From IMG/VR virus record IMGVR_UViG_3300030101_000538, positions 1 to 51,316 of that record: a DNA stretch of 51,316 nt. One strand, 5' to 3'. The first letter of the stretch is position 1. Each line of letters starts with the position of its first letter. The notes beneath the pieces are model-generated. The model saw only the letters and a list, made by a program, of their open reading frames with translations, had not been told where the DNA came from and did not search any database. This stretch comes from a virus. The translations under genes and the position numbers were made by a program. Below are positions 40,010 through 48,974 of the stretch, piece by piece.

Positions 40010-41560
40010 ATGGAAAACTTAAATAGTAATCTACAGAGTAACTACATAGAGTCTTACATCAATCTTGAAGCCTTGTTGTCTCAACAGATAGAGCTACAAT
40101 GTAATGATGACTTCTTATCCTTTGTACGTTTGGTCGCCCCTACTATTGTGTCTGACTTTAAGATGGGAAGACATATAGAAATAATATCAAACAAACTACA
40201 ACAGGTAGAAAATGGTGAGATAAAAAGACTGATGGTCTTCCTACCACCACGTTCATCAAAGTCTGTTGTCTGTTCCAAACTATTCCCTGCATGGTACATA
40301 GGTAGAAACCCCAAACACGAACTATTAACTATATCACATAGTGATCAGCTTGCCAGTGACTTTGGTAGGTCCGTCAGAGATATTGTTAATATGGAAATGT
40401 TTCAAAAGGTATTTCGTGGTGTGGCACTTCGTAGTGATGTACGAGCAGCAGGTAAGTGGAAGACAAACCATGAAGGAACATACTATGCGGCTGGTGTTAG
40501 ATCACAGATAGCAGGACGAGGAGCGCATGTAGCAATCCTAGATGATGCAATGTCTGAAGAAGATGCAATCTCCAGTGCAGGTAGAAGGTTTATCAAGGAG
40601 TGGTATCCTGCTGGACTACGCACACGTATCATGCCTAACGGAGCTATTGTCATAATCAATACCAGATACCACTATGATGATCTATGTGGATGGCTACTGA
40701 AGCAACAAGAGAACATGCCAGACTATGAAACAATACCGTGGGATGTAGTTAAGATACCTGCATGGCTTGATGATGATGCATCAGAACTACTGGACTTACC
40801 TGTAGGGTCTAGCTATTTCCCTGAGTGGAAACCAGATCATGTCTTGAAGGTAGATGAAAATGAGATCAAGGCATCAAACGGTAGCCGCTACTGGAACGCT
40901 CTTTACATGCAAGACCCTACACCTGAAGAGGGTGGCCTCATAAAAAAGAAGTGGTTACAGAACTGGGAGTATGACGAACCACCCTCCTGTGACTTTGTAA
41001 TACAAACATTTGATACAGCCTTCTCTACATCTAACACAGCAGACTACAGTGTTATACAGACATGGGGTATCTTTCACCTATATGATCAAGACGAGGACGG
41101 GTACGAAGACTATGCATCTAATCTTATATTGCTTGGGAATGTTAAGGGTAGATTTGAATATCCTGAACTAAGACGAATATCACAGAAGCTATACAATCAG
41201 CACAAGCCTGATCTATGTATGGTAGAAAAGAAAGCTAGTGGTCAGTCTCTCATACAGGACTTACGTAGGTCTGGCTTACCTGTGTTAGAATACAACCCAG
41301 ACAGAGATAAGGTATCCAGGGTCTACGCTGCTACACCCATGATGGAGTCAGGTAGGGTATGGATACCAATGAACAAGAAGTGGGCAGATGATCTAGTGGA
41401 GGAGCTTATACGGTTCCCCAATGCAGCCCATGATGACCAAGTGGATGCCTTAACAATGGCTGTTCACTACATGAAAGACTCCTGGCATCTTACCCACCCT
41501 GATGATCCTGACTACGAAGAAGCACCCCGTAGTAAGAGAGCAACCTACTGGAATGTCTAA
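40010..41560 (+). CDS. terL: Terminase large subunit
   Basis: The motor and nuclease of DNA packaging. The ATG at 40010 is used (516 residues), because the open upstream frame runs through the promoter. The ATPase has a Walker A-like LPPRSSKS (about 79-85) and Walker B VAILDDAMSEED. The nuclease domain has QTFDTAFSTS, VEKKASGQSL and DDQVDALTMAV. No Shine-Dalgarno sequence is present, so the mRNA is probably leaderless. The cognate small subunit lies 24 kb away on the other strand. It is the first gene of the late plus arm. Confidence 0.93.
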   Translation: MENLNSNLQSNYIESYINLEALLSQQIELQCNDDFLSFVRLVAPTIVSDFKMGRHIEIISNKLQQVENGEIKRLMVFLPPRSSKSVVCSKLFPAWYIGRNPKHELLTISHSDQLASDFGRSVRDIVNMEMFQKVFRGVALRSDVRAAGKWKTNHEGTYYAAGVRSQIAGRGAHVAILDDAMSEEDAISSAGRRFIKEWYPAGLRTRIMPNGAIVIINTRYHYDDLCGWLLKQQENMPDYETIPWDVVKIPAWLDDDASELLDLPVGSSYFPEWKPDHVLKVDENEIKASNGSRYWNALYMQDPTPEEGGLIKKKWLQNWEYDEPPSCDFVIQTFDTAFSTSNTADYSVIQTWGIFHLYDQDEDGYEDYASNLILLGNVKGRFEYPELRRISQKLYNQHKPDLCMVEKKASGQSLIQDLRRSGLPVLEYNPDRDKVSRVYAATPMMESGRVWIPMNKKWADDLVEELIRFPNAAHDDQVDALTMAVHYMKDSWHLTHPDDPDYEEAPRSKRATYWNV

Positions 41561-41566
41561 AGTCAT

Positions 41567-41595
41567 TTGTGAGAATGACAAAACTGTGGTATAAT
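41567..41595 (+). promoter_or_regulatory. Late-arm promoter with extended -10
   Basis: TTGTGA (41567-41572), a 17-nt spacer and TGG-TATAAT (41590-41595), 30 bp before the next gene. The downstream AGAAG makes the 16-mer TGTGGTATAATAGAAG identical to the minus-strand site at 34033-34048. Confidence 0.7.
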
Positions 41596-41625
41596 AGAAG
41601 CAGGATTTAAACTTGGGGAATCACT

Positions 41626-43455
41626 ATGGCAAATGATTATATGGCAAAGTTAGCTGCTGATTTAGATGGTATGACTATGGGTGGTCTAGCTTCTAAGGGT
41701 CGCTATGGCGACACCATGATAGCACACATTAATCCCCAAGAAGCACAGATGCTTATGAAAGAAGGTGGCTCTGGTACAATCAATCCCATGACTGGTCTTC
41801 CTGAGTTTTTTGATTGGGCTGATGATTCAGGTGGTATGAGTTTTGATGAAAGTTCAGGTGATATAGATTATAGTGGTGGTAGTATGTCTTATTCAGATGA
41901 AGGAATAGGATACGATGAACCAGCTAGTAGTGAAGATAGTGGCCCAGAAGCAGATTGGGCATCAGGTTGGGGAGAGTCTGATCCAGGCGGTCCTACAAAA
42001 GGACAAGCACAAGAAGCAGCAGATAAAATGGAAACATTTGATGAAGGTGTAGAAGTTGCTAGAAATAGAGGTATAGATGTTAATCAAGATTTTATGCAAA
42101 GACTTTCTAATTCTATTGAAGGGAGAACTACAGATTCAAGAGGAAATAATACAGGATTAACAAGAGATGAAATAAGTACATTAAGTTCTTATACAGATAA
42201 TCCTAATGATTCTCGCTTTGGTTCTTATCTTGGATATAATGATCTTGTAGATATTAATGCATTTCAAAGTATAAAAGAAGACAATGATAGAAAAGATATA
42301 GAATATACAGATAGGTTATCCCAAGAGTTTAAAGAGAAAGGTTTAGACGCTACAATTGCTCCTGACCCAAAGAATCCAGGTAATTATGTATATTCAGGTA
42401 AAGATGCTACTCAAGCATTTCTTGGAGAACTAACGGGAAGTATTGGTAATTTAGTTGGTGGTTTTGGTTCAATGATGTTAGATGCCACTCAAATGACACC
42501 AGGAGGACTTGTAACAGGTGCGCTTTTTGGTCGTGATCTATTAGCCCCACAATTTTTTGAAGGTAAAAGTGTTCCTGGTCCTGGTAAATATATTGGAGAA
42601 AAAGTTGGTCTTGTAGATAAAGAAGGTAAAGCTCCTCTTGAAGGTTTATATAATTCAATAACTGGTTCTATTAAAGATGCTCTTGGTTTTGGAACCAAAG
42701 ATTCAGCAGATAAAATTTCAGTAAATAAAGATGGTACTGTTACTTCAGCATCAAAAGAAGGTAAAGATATTAGCTTATCTGGTGTGCCATCACCTACTGA
42801 TGTAATAGATAATATTCTTAATCAAGATGCTATGATGACTCCTGATTCACCTGAAGCATACTTTGGTACTTCACCTCAAACTGGTCTTCCCACTGATGAA
42901 GAATTTCTTGATATGACTAGTGGAGATGTGCCAGCATATACTGTGGCTGATTATGATGATCCTGCACAAAGGGCTGGACTTTCTGATACACCAAAGTTTG
43001 GTGATATAAGAGATGGATATAATATGGTTCTACAAGATAATATACAAAATGATCCTGCTTTTAGAGAAGGTAGAACAGCACCAGATTATCAAGCATTAGC
43101 AAATGAAAGAAGAGATGATTATCTATCTACACTAGATTTAAATACTGCCTCTACATTGGTTGATCCTGCTATACAATCTACTGCATTTACTAATCAACCA
43201 GATAGATTTGATGACCCTGGAGGTATTGAACCTATAGTACGTAGAAAACCAAGACCAGTAGTATCTCAAGCTATAGATGAAGCAGTTACTAAAGAAGAGA
43301 AACCGTCTTTTCCTACAGCATCCCTACCTAGACTAACAGAGGGTGGTTTAAAAACATTACAATATGTTTATAGGAATGATCCTGAAACACTACAAAATAT
43401 TTATAATAAGTATGCATTACCTGAACAATATAGCGGATTGAAAGCACTCGTATAA
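41626..43455 (+). CDS. Large virion protein before the portal (609 aa)
   Basis: The N terminus shows MGGLASKGRYGDTMIAHINP, then QEAQMLMKEGGSGTINPMTG, a motif I recall from marine phage proteins encoded just before the portal. The rest is acidic, Ser/Gly-rich and low-complexity with a short hydrophobic part (GNLVGGFGSMMLDATQMTPG). No fold recognised. It is probably a head or internal protein. It ends in TAATG overlapping the portal start. Confidence 0.6.
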   Translation: MANDYMAKLAADLDGMTMGGLASKGRYGDTMIAHINPQEAQMLMKEGGSGTINPMTGLPEFFDWADDSGGMSFDESSGDIDYSGGSMSYSDEGIGYDEPASSEDSGPEADWASGWGESDPGGPTKGQAQEAADKMETFDEGVEVARNRGIDVNQDFMQRLSNSIEGRTTDSRGNNTGLTRDEISTLSSYTDNPNDSRFGSYLGYNDLVDINAFQSIKEDNDRKDIEYTDRLSQEFKEKGLDATIAPDPKNPGNYVYSGKDATQAFLGELTGSIGNLVGGFGSMMLDATQMTPGGLVTGALFGRDLLAPQFFEGKSVPGPGKYIGEKVGLVDKEGKAPLEGLYNSITGSIKDALGFGTKDSADKISVNKDGTVTSASKEGKDISLSGVPSPTDVIDNILNQDAMMTPDSPEAYFGTSPQTGLPTDEEFLDMTSGDVPAYTVADYDDPAQRAGLSDTPKFGDIRDGYNMVLQDNIQNDPAFREGRTAPDYQALANERRDDYLSTLDLNTASTLVDPAIQSTAFTNQPDRFDDPGGIEPIVRRKPRPVVSQAIDEAVTKEEKPSFPTASLPRLTEGGLKTLQYVYRNDPETLQNIYNKYALPEQYSGLKALV

Positions 43456-46001
43456 TGGCAACAGAAAAAAATCCATATGATATGATTCCAGAACAGGGTG
43501 CAGAAGTAGTACCTCTTAATATGGAAGATAATAATATACCTGCTACATTTGAAGTGGCAGATGATGGTGGTGTTATTGTAGACCTCTCTGGTGCTACAGA
43601 GATGGAAGCAGATGAAGAAGTAGCTGAATGGTATGGTAATCTAGCTGAAGATATGAGTGAAGAAGAGCTAGAAGAAATTGCAGAGACTGTTCTTGAAAAC
43701 TACGAAGCAGATAAAGATTCCCGTTCTGAATGGGAAGCTATGTTTGAAAGAGGCTTTGAACTACTAGGTCTTAAACTACAGCAAGGCACAGAACCATTTG
43801 AGGGTGCATGTACAGCAGTTCACCCACTACTAATTGAGTCTGCTGTTAAGTTCCAATCAAAAGCTTCAGGTGAACTCTTTCCTTCCAATGGTCCTATCAA
43901 AGCACAGATACTAGGTGACTCAACCACAGAGAAAGAACAACAGGCCAACAGGGTTCAGAACTTTATGAACTATCAGCTTACGGAGCAGATGCCTGAATAC
44001 TTTGAAGAGTTTGAGCGGATGCTGTTCCATCTTCCACTGATTGGGTCTGCCTTTAAGAAGATGTACTATGATGCCACGGTTAAGCGTCCACGTTCAGAGT
44101 TTATTCCTATTGACCAGTTCTATGTGTCTTACTATGCTTCTGATCTATCCAATGCAGAACGCTACACACATGTAATCTATCGTAGTCCTGTTGAAATGAA
44201 TAAAGATATCAATGCAGGTATCTACATGGATACAGAGCTAGTAACACCATCCACTAATCCTGTAACAGGCTTTAGTGAAAAGATGGATACAATTATTGGA
44301 TTGTCTCCTGACTATGATAACGATCCACAATATGTTCTTCTTGAACAACACTGCTTCTTAGATATTGAAGAAGAAGAGTCTTGTCCGTATATTGTTACGG
44401 TAGAAAAAGATTCTAGAAAAGTTTTGAGTATTCGTAGAAACTATAAACAAGATGACAAGAACAAAGAAAAGATAAGCCACTTTGTGCATTATAGATTTGT
44501 TCCTGGTTTTGGATTCTACGGTCTTGGTCTTATTCACTTCTTGGGTAATTTGACTATGAGTGCTACTGCCGCAATGAGATCATTAATAGACGCAGGGCAA
44601 TTTGCAAATCTACCTGGAGGGTTTAAGGCAAAGGGGCTACGGGTTGTTGGTGACAACGAACCCATATCTCCTGGCGAGTTCAAGGAGGTTGAAGCAACTG
44701 GTGTAGATTTATCAAAGGCTATTATTCCCCTTCCTTATAAAGAGCCTTCCTCTGTTCTATTCCAGATGTTGAATTTCGTAACTGCTGCTGGTCAGAAGTT
44801 TGCGGATAGCACAGAACAAGTTATTTCTGATGCTGCCTCCTATGGACCCGTTGGAACAACAATGGCCCTGCTAGAAGCATCTAGCAAGTTCTTTAGTGCT
44901 ATTCATAAAAGAATACACAAGTCACAACGAGATGAATTTAGAATACTTGCTAGGATTGACCATGAGTATCTTCCAGGTGAATATCCATATGATGTACCAT
45001 TTGAAAGTCGTAGTATCTTTAAGTCTGACTTTGATGGTCGTGTAGATATTGTTCCTGTATCTGATCCTAACATACCTAGCAATGCACACCGTATGATGAT
45101 GGCTAATATGGTTCTACAGATGGCACAGCAGTCTCCTCCTGGTATGTTTAATATGGAAGAACTTAATCGTACAATTCTTAATGCTACGAATATGCCAAAC
45201 GTAGATGACATCATTCCACCAAAGATTACAGCACAGCCACTTGATCCTGTCTCTGATATAATGGCAGCAACAAAAGGATTACCTATTGCTGCCTTTCCTG
45301 GTCAGAACCATGATGCTCACATACAAGTAAAGATGGCCTATATGCAAGACCCTGCTAATGGTGGTAATCCTATTATGCAACGTATTGCTCCTATCCTACA
45401 GGCTAACGTCCAAGAACATTCTGTAATGAAGTATCAAGAGCAGATGAATGGTGTAGCACAGCAAATGCTTCAACAGGTTGATCCTTCTCAGGTTACACCT
45501 GCTACCACAGAGATGGCACTGGCACAAGCAGCACAGCAAGTAATGAACGCTAACATGGCTGCTGGTCAGGCACAGTCACCAGAACAACAGCTTGTTGCTC
45601 TTGAACAACAAAAGGTACAGCTTGAACAAGCAAAGATACAATCTCAAACGGCATCTGATGCAGCAGAGCTTGAATTAAAGAATAAAGAACTTGAGATGAA
45701 AGAGACTGGTCAGATCATAGACATGCTTAAAGCTACAGCACAATCTGAATCTAGAGAAGACCAAGCCGAAGAAAATAGATTATCTAAAGAAGCAATTAAA
45801 GAAGCTGAATTACAAACTAAGTTAAAAATAGAAAAAGGCAAACTTGATCTGGCAGATAAAAAAGAATATGTTAAAGTTCTTGTTGATATGTTAAAGAAAC
45901 AACAAGACGATGATAAAGAGATGGATCAAGCTGCACTTGAGAATTTAATTAAACTAGCAGACAGTCAATTTAAGGAGATGAGAAATGATGCAGAAGGGTA
46001 A
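43455..46001 (+). CDS. Portal protein
   Basis: The 848-residue protein has the portal core in WEAMFERGFELLGLKLQQGT, PFEGACTAVHPLLIESAVKF and LFHLPLIGSAFKKMYYD, continuing with FVPGFGFYGLGLIHFLGNLT. The C-terminal part is a long Gln/Glu-rich coiled coil (about 680-830) as in podovirus portal barrels (P22-like). It forms the dodecameric DNA gate. Large size and placement after terminase are normal. Its end overlaps a 54-residue gene. Confidence 0.9.
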   Translation: MATEKNPYDMIPEQGAEVVPLNMEDNNIPATFEVADDGGVIVDLSGATEMEADEEVAEWYGNLAEDMSEEELEEIAETVLENYEADKDSRSEWEAMFERGFELLGLKLQQGTEPFEGACTAVHPLLIESAVKFQSKASGELFPSNGPIKAQILGDSTTEKEQQANRVQNFMNYQLTEQMPEYFEEFERMLFHLPLIGSAFKKMYYDATVKRPRSEFIPIDQFYVSYYASDLSNAERYTHVIYRSPVEMNKDINAGIYMDTELVTPSTNPVTGFSEKMDTIIGLSPDYDNDPQYVLLEQHCFLDIEEEESCPYIVTVEKDSRKVLSIRRNYKQDDKNKEKISHFVHYRFVPGFGFYGLGLIHFLGNLTMSATAAMRSLIDAGQFANLPGGFKAKGLRVVGDNEPISPGEFKEVEATGVDLSKAIIPLPYKEPSSVLFQMLNFVTAAGQKFADSTEQVISDAASYGPVGTTMALLEASSKFFSAIHKRIHKSQRDEFRILARIDHEYLPGEYPYDVPFESRSIFKSDFDGRVDIVPVSDPNIPSNAHRMMMANMVLQMAQQSPPGMFNMEELNRTILNATNMPNVDDIIPPKITAQPLDPVSDIMAATKGLPIAAFPGQNHDAHIQVKMAYMQDPANGGNPIMQRIAPILQANVQEHSVMKYQEQMNGVAQQMLQQVDPSQVTPATTEMALAQAAQQVMNANMAAGQAQSPEQQLVALEQQKVQLEQAKIQSQTASDAAELELKNKELEMKETGQIIDMLKATAQSESREDQAEENRLSKEAIKEAELQTKLKIEKGKLDLADKKEYVKVLVDMLKKQQDDDKEMDQAALENLIKLADSQFKEMRNDAEG

Positions 46002-46149
46002 AGGCTATCCGTCTCATGTAAAGGACACTGATAAAAGTTTTGGTGATCCCTACGCACAGGACATTACAGGTGGTCGTAATATTCGTAGCGCACTAAATAA
46101 GTGGGACGAAAGTTCTTGGAAAGTTTCGGATTCTAAAAAAAGTAAGTAA
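45985..46149 (+). CDS. Small protein (54 aa) after the portal
   Basis: The ATG ATG pair at 45985/45988 is preceded by taaggagatgaga inside the portal end. The TAA shares a base with the next ATG. It encodes MQKGKGYPSHVKDTDKSFGD ... WDESSWKVSDSKKSK. It is polar and probably a minor virion or assembly protein. Function unknown. Confidence 0.65.
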   Translation: MMQKGKGYPSHVKDTDKSFGDPYAQDITGGRNIRSALNKWDESSWKVSDSKKSK

Positions 46150-46340
46150 TGGAAATCTGGGATGAAATTGGGGTAGAGCTTAATCAAGAGATAGATAGAC
46201 TAAGAAGTACTCTTGGTGCAGGTATTGCAGAAGACTTCTGCCACTACAGACAAATAGTTGGTTCAATTCACGGTATCGAATGGGCTAGAGATAATTTAAG
46301 AGATATCGTTAAAAAACGATTACATATGGAGGATGACTAA
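46149..46340 (+). CDS. Small helical protein (63 aa)
   Basis: It is coupled (TAATG) to the gene before. The product begins MEIWDEIGVELNQEIDRLRS, with AEDFCHYRQIVGSIHGIEWA later, a pattern I associate with small phage proteins beside the portal. No catalytic motif. Function unknown. Confidence 0.6.
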   Translation: MEIWDEIGVELNQEIDRLRSTLGAGIAEDFCHYRQIVGSIHGIEWARDNLRDIVKKRLHMEDD

Positions 46341-46344
46341 ATAA

Positions 46345-46773
46345 ATGCGACAAGTAGCTATGGGTGGGGCGGTTAAAAATGATTTATGGATTACAGATAT
46401 AGAAGAGGCACCTGATCCCTCTCCACTACCAGAACTACCAGGATATCATGTCCTAGTTCGTCCTATATCTGTTAAGAGTCAAACTAAAGGTGGAATATTT
46501 ATTCCAGACTCAACTAAAGAAGACATGTCTTATCTTACTACGGTAGGAAAAGTCATTGCTCTAGGTGATCTAGCATACGCTGAGAAAGATAAGTTTCCTA
46601 ATGGTCCTTGGTGTGAAGTAGGAGACTATGTATGCTACGGTAAACATACTGGCACCAAGATGGTATATAAAGGTGTTCGACTAATTCTTCTCTTTGATGA
46701 CCAAGTTGTTATGAGAGTAGAAGACCCTAAAGACCTTGATCCTACATTTAATTTAACAAAAGGGTCTGCATGA
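46345..46773 (+). CDS. GroES-like co-chaperonin
   Basis: The 142-residue protein has a Cpn10 fold signature: LPGYHVLVRPISVKSQTKGG, IFIPDSTKEDMSYLTTVGKV, then EVGDYVCYGKHTGTKMVYKG and VRLILLFDDQVVMRV. The mobile loop that binds GroEL is around KGGIFIPDST. The N-terminal extension of about 30 residues is longer than in host GroES. Located between portal and scaffold, it probably redirects host GroEL to fold the capsid protein, like T4 gp31. An in-frame Met6 start is also possible. Confidence 0.85.
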   Translation: MRQVAMGGAVKNDLWITDIEEAPDPSPLPELPGYHVLVRPISVKSQTKGGIFIPDSTKEDMSYLTTVGKVIALGDLAYAEKDKFPNGPWCEVGDYVCYGKHTGTKMVYKGVRLILLFDDQVVMRVEDPKDLDPTFNLTKGSA

Positions 46774-46774
46774 T

Positions 46775-46803
46775 TTGGGAAATCAACATTTTTATGGTAT
46801 AAT
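46775..46803 (+). promoter_or_regulatory. Late-arm promoter before the scaffold gene
   Basis: TTGGGA (46775-46780), a 17-nt spacer and TGG-TATAAT (46798-46803), followed by AGTAGTA. A small hairpin (TGATTT-GGG-AAATCA) with a T run overlaps its -35, perhaps ending upstream transcripts here. It leaves a 5' leader of about 43 nt before the scaffold start. Confidence 0.65.
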
Positions 46804-46852
46804 AGTAGTATAACGTAAAACACGTTTGTCTCGTTAGCAACGGAGAAAAGTA

Positions 46853-47806
46853 ATGGATAAAGATAATGATGGTTGGTCAGAAGTAGATGTTTCTGCTAAA
46901 CCAAAAGAACAAGAACAAATAGAGTTTGAACTTGAAGAAGAAGAACCAAAAGTAGAAGAGGTTCAAGTAGAAGAACCTAAAGAAGAAGTTAAAGAAGAGC
47001 CTCAAGAAGAAGAAGCTCCTAAAGAATTAGAAGGTATAGAAACAAAAGGTGCTGAGAAAAGAATACGTCAGCTAGTTCGTCAAAGGAAAGAACGAGAAGA
47101 AACTATTCAAACTCTTCTTGCTCAGAACGAAGAACTTAAAAATAACTTGAGTAAGAAAGATAAAGAAGTTGTTTCTATTACTAGCAATAGTTTAAATGCT
47201 AATGAACAATCATTAGAAAAAACTATTAAGATGGCTAAAGAAGCTTACCTTGAAGCTTTTGAAAATGGTGAAAAAGAAAAAGTATTAGAGGCACAAGAAA
47301 CATTAAATAATGCACAAGCAGATTTAAAGATGCTTCAACGCATGAAAGTAAATACAGCAAGACAACAAAAAGAACTTGAAGAACAACCAGAACCACAAGT
47401 TCAACAGCAATCTCAAACTACTGCTGTTGATGTAAAAGCCCAAGAATGGGCAGAACAAAATGACTGGTTTGGTAATGATACAATTAAAACTGCTGCTGCA
47501 TTAGCTCTTGATGCAGAACTTAAATCAGAAGGATATGATCCAAATGATAATGAATTTTACGAAGAAATTGACAGACGCTTGGAAAAAGCTTTTGGAAACT
47601 CTTCAGTCCGTGTGGAGGAAAACACGACTCAACCTTCTCAAGTGGTTTCAGGGGCTTCACGCTCGTCTCGGAACTCTAATTCAAAAGTTAAACTTTCTAA
47701 AGAAGATGTAAGACTTGCGAATAAATGGGGAATACCACTTGAACAGTACGCCGCAGAGAAGTTAAAAGTAACTACCGCTGATGGTGAGTACACTAACGTA
47801 ATATAA
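46853..47806 (+). CDS. Capsid scaffolding protein
   Basis: The 317-residue protein has a very acidic N terminus (EFELEEEEPKVEEVQVEEPK), a long coiled coil (75-185, with RQRKEREETIQTLLAQNEEL) and a basic/polar C terminus, the usual scaffold make-up. It lies just before the capsid genes. A second in-frame shadow in the same area is not a gene. The assignment rests on composition and position. Confidence 0.75.
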   Translation: MDKDNDGWSEVDVSAKPKEQEQIEFELEEEEPKVEEVQVEEPKEEVKEEPQEEEAPKELEGIETKGAEKRIRQLVRQRKEREETIQTLLAQNEELKNNLSKKDKEVVSITSNSLNANEQSLEKTIKMAKEAYLEAFENGEKEKVLEAQETLNNAQADLKMLQRMKVNTARQQKELEEQPEPQVQQQSQTTAVDVKAQEWAEQNDWFGNDTIKTAAALALDAELKSEGYDPNDNEFYEEIDRRLEKAFGNSSVRVEENTTQPSQVVSGASRSSRNSNSKVKLSKEDVRLANKWGIPLEQYAAEKLKVTTADGEYTNVI

Positions 47807-47821
47807 GCGTGGGAGAGAATT

Positions 47822-48319
47822 ATGACACGAAATGAATCACGTAATAGTAATCAAAGAGAAAATTTAGAACGAGAAGAAGAATGGTCGTTTGAAGAGCCAA
47901 ACGCTTTAGAAATTCCAGAAGATGTTAAAGAACGCTTTGCATCACAGGGTTTGACTCTACGTTGGATACGTATCTCCTTTAACGGTCAAGATGACTACAC
48001 AAATGTAGGCAAGCGTCAGCAAGAAGGCTGGGTGTTTGTTTCTCCTGAAGAAGTACCTGAGTTGGCTACTACCTCTTTCGTGAAAGAGGGTGGACGGTAT
48101 GAAGGCACAGTAAATAGGGCTGATCTTGCTCTAGCTAAAATGCCATCTAAAAAAGCAACGGCTAGAAATAAATACTATGAAAACAAAGCTAATGTTATGA
48201 TGGATGCTGTTAATCAACAATTAATGGGTAATTCTGATTCTCGTTTAGCAAGTATGCCTGTAACTAATTCTAGTCGTTCTGTAACAACAAAAGGAAGACA
48301 GCCCTCTTTTCAGGACTGA
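47822..48319 (+). CDS. Head-associated protein (165 aa)
   Basis: The product starts MTRNESRNSNQRENLERE, a charged disordered tail, then carries FASQGLTLRWIRISFNGQDD and YTNVGKRQQEGWVFVSPEEV, beta-rich and common in phages next to the major capsid protein. The C terminus is disordered. Probably an assembly or minor capsid protein; function inferred from position. Confidence 0.65.
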   Translation: MTRNESRNSNQRENLEREEEWSFEEPNALEIPEDVKERFASQGLTLRWIRISFNGQDDYTNVGKRQQEGWVFVSPEEVPELATTSFVKEGGRYEGTVNRADLALAKMPSKKATARNKYYENKANVMMDAVNQQLMGNSDSRLASMPVTNSSRSVTTKGRQPSFQD

Positions 48320-48344
48320 CTTCTATTAACTAAGGAGATGAAAC

Positions 48345-48959
48345 ATGTCTACTACTAAAGCATTTCGTGGTTTCATTCCCGCACGTAAAAAAGGTGGAGG
48401 TTACAATAACGAAGCTGTAACTGATACCATTGCGTTGACTTCGACTGGACAAACTGGAACACCTACAAATAGTATTTTCACGGGTGATCCTGTTGTTCTT
48501 CCAGGTGCTAACTTTGCTACGATTAGCCCCTACATTGCTGCGACCCTCAAGCCATCAGGCGTATTCATGGGTTGCCAGTATGTTGAAAATGGAGAGCCGA
48601 AGTTTTCCAGGTATTGGCCTGGAGGGACGAGTGCCACGGACGTTAAATTTTTTGTAATCACTGATCCAGATCAGACGTATTACATTCAAGCTTCTCTTTC
48701 GCTTTCTGCTGTTGAGTTGCTTATTGTTAAAAACTATAATGTAACTGTTAGTTCTACTGCCTCCTCTGGCAGCACGACCACAGGTCAGTCCAGCTACTAT
48801 CTAGACGGTGCATCTGGTACGGAAGCTTCGGCTGCTGTTCGTGTAATTGGTAAAGCTCAGTATCCTGACGAAAAAGATTCTGATGCCTATCCAATTGTAG
48901 AAGTATGGCTCAACCATCACCGTGACCGTTTTGTAACGGCTACGGCATCAACGGCTTAA
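48345..48959 (+). CDS. Capsid decoration-like protein (204 aa)
   Basis: The beta-rich protein has no cleavage motif. N terminus MSTTKAFRGFIPARKKGGGY and segments YIAATLKPSGVFMGCQYVEN, VIGKAQYPDEKDSDAYPIVE. It lies directly before the major capsid gene and has a strong ribosome site (aaggagatgaaac), suggesting high expression. Decoration role inferred. Confidence 0.65.
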   Translation: MSTTKAFRGFIPARKKGGGYNNEAVTDTIALTSTGQTGTPTNSIFTGDPVVLPGANFATISPYIAATLKPSGVFMGCQYVENGEPKFSRYWPGGTSATDVKFFVITDPDQTYYIQASLSLSAVELLIVKNYNVTVSSTASSGSTTTGQSSYYLDGASGTEASAAVRVIGKAQYPDEKDSDAYPIVEVWLNHHRDRFVTATASTA

Positions 48960-48974
48960 TAGGGAGGATTTATT

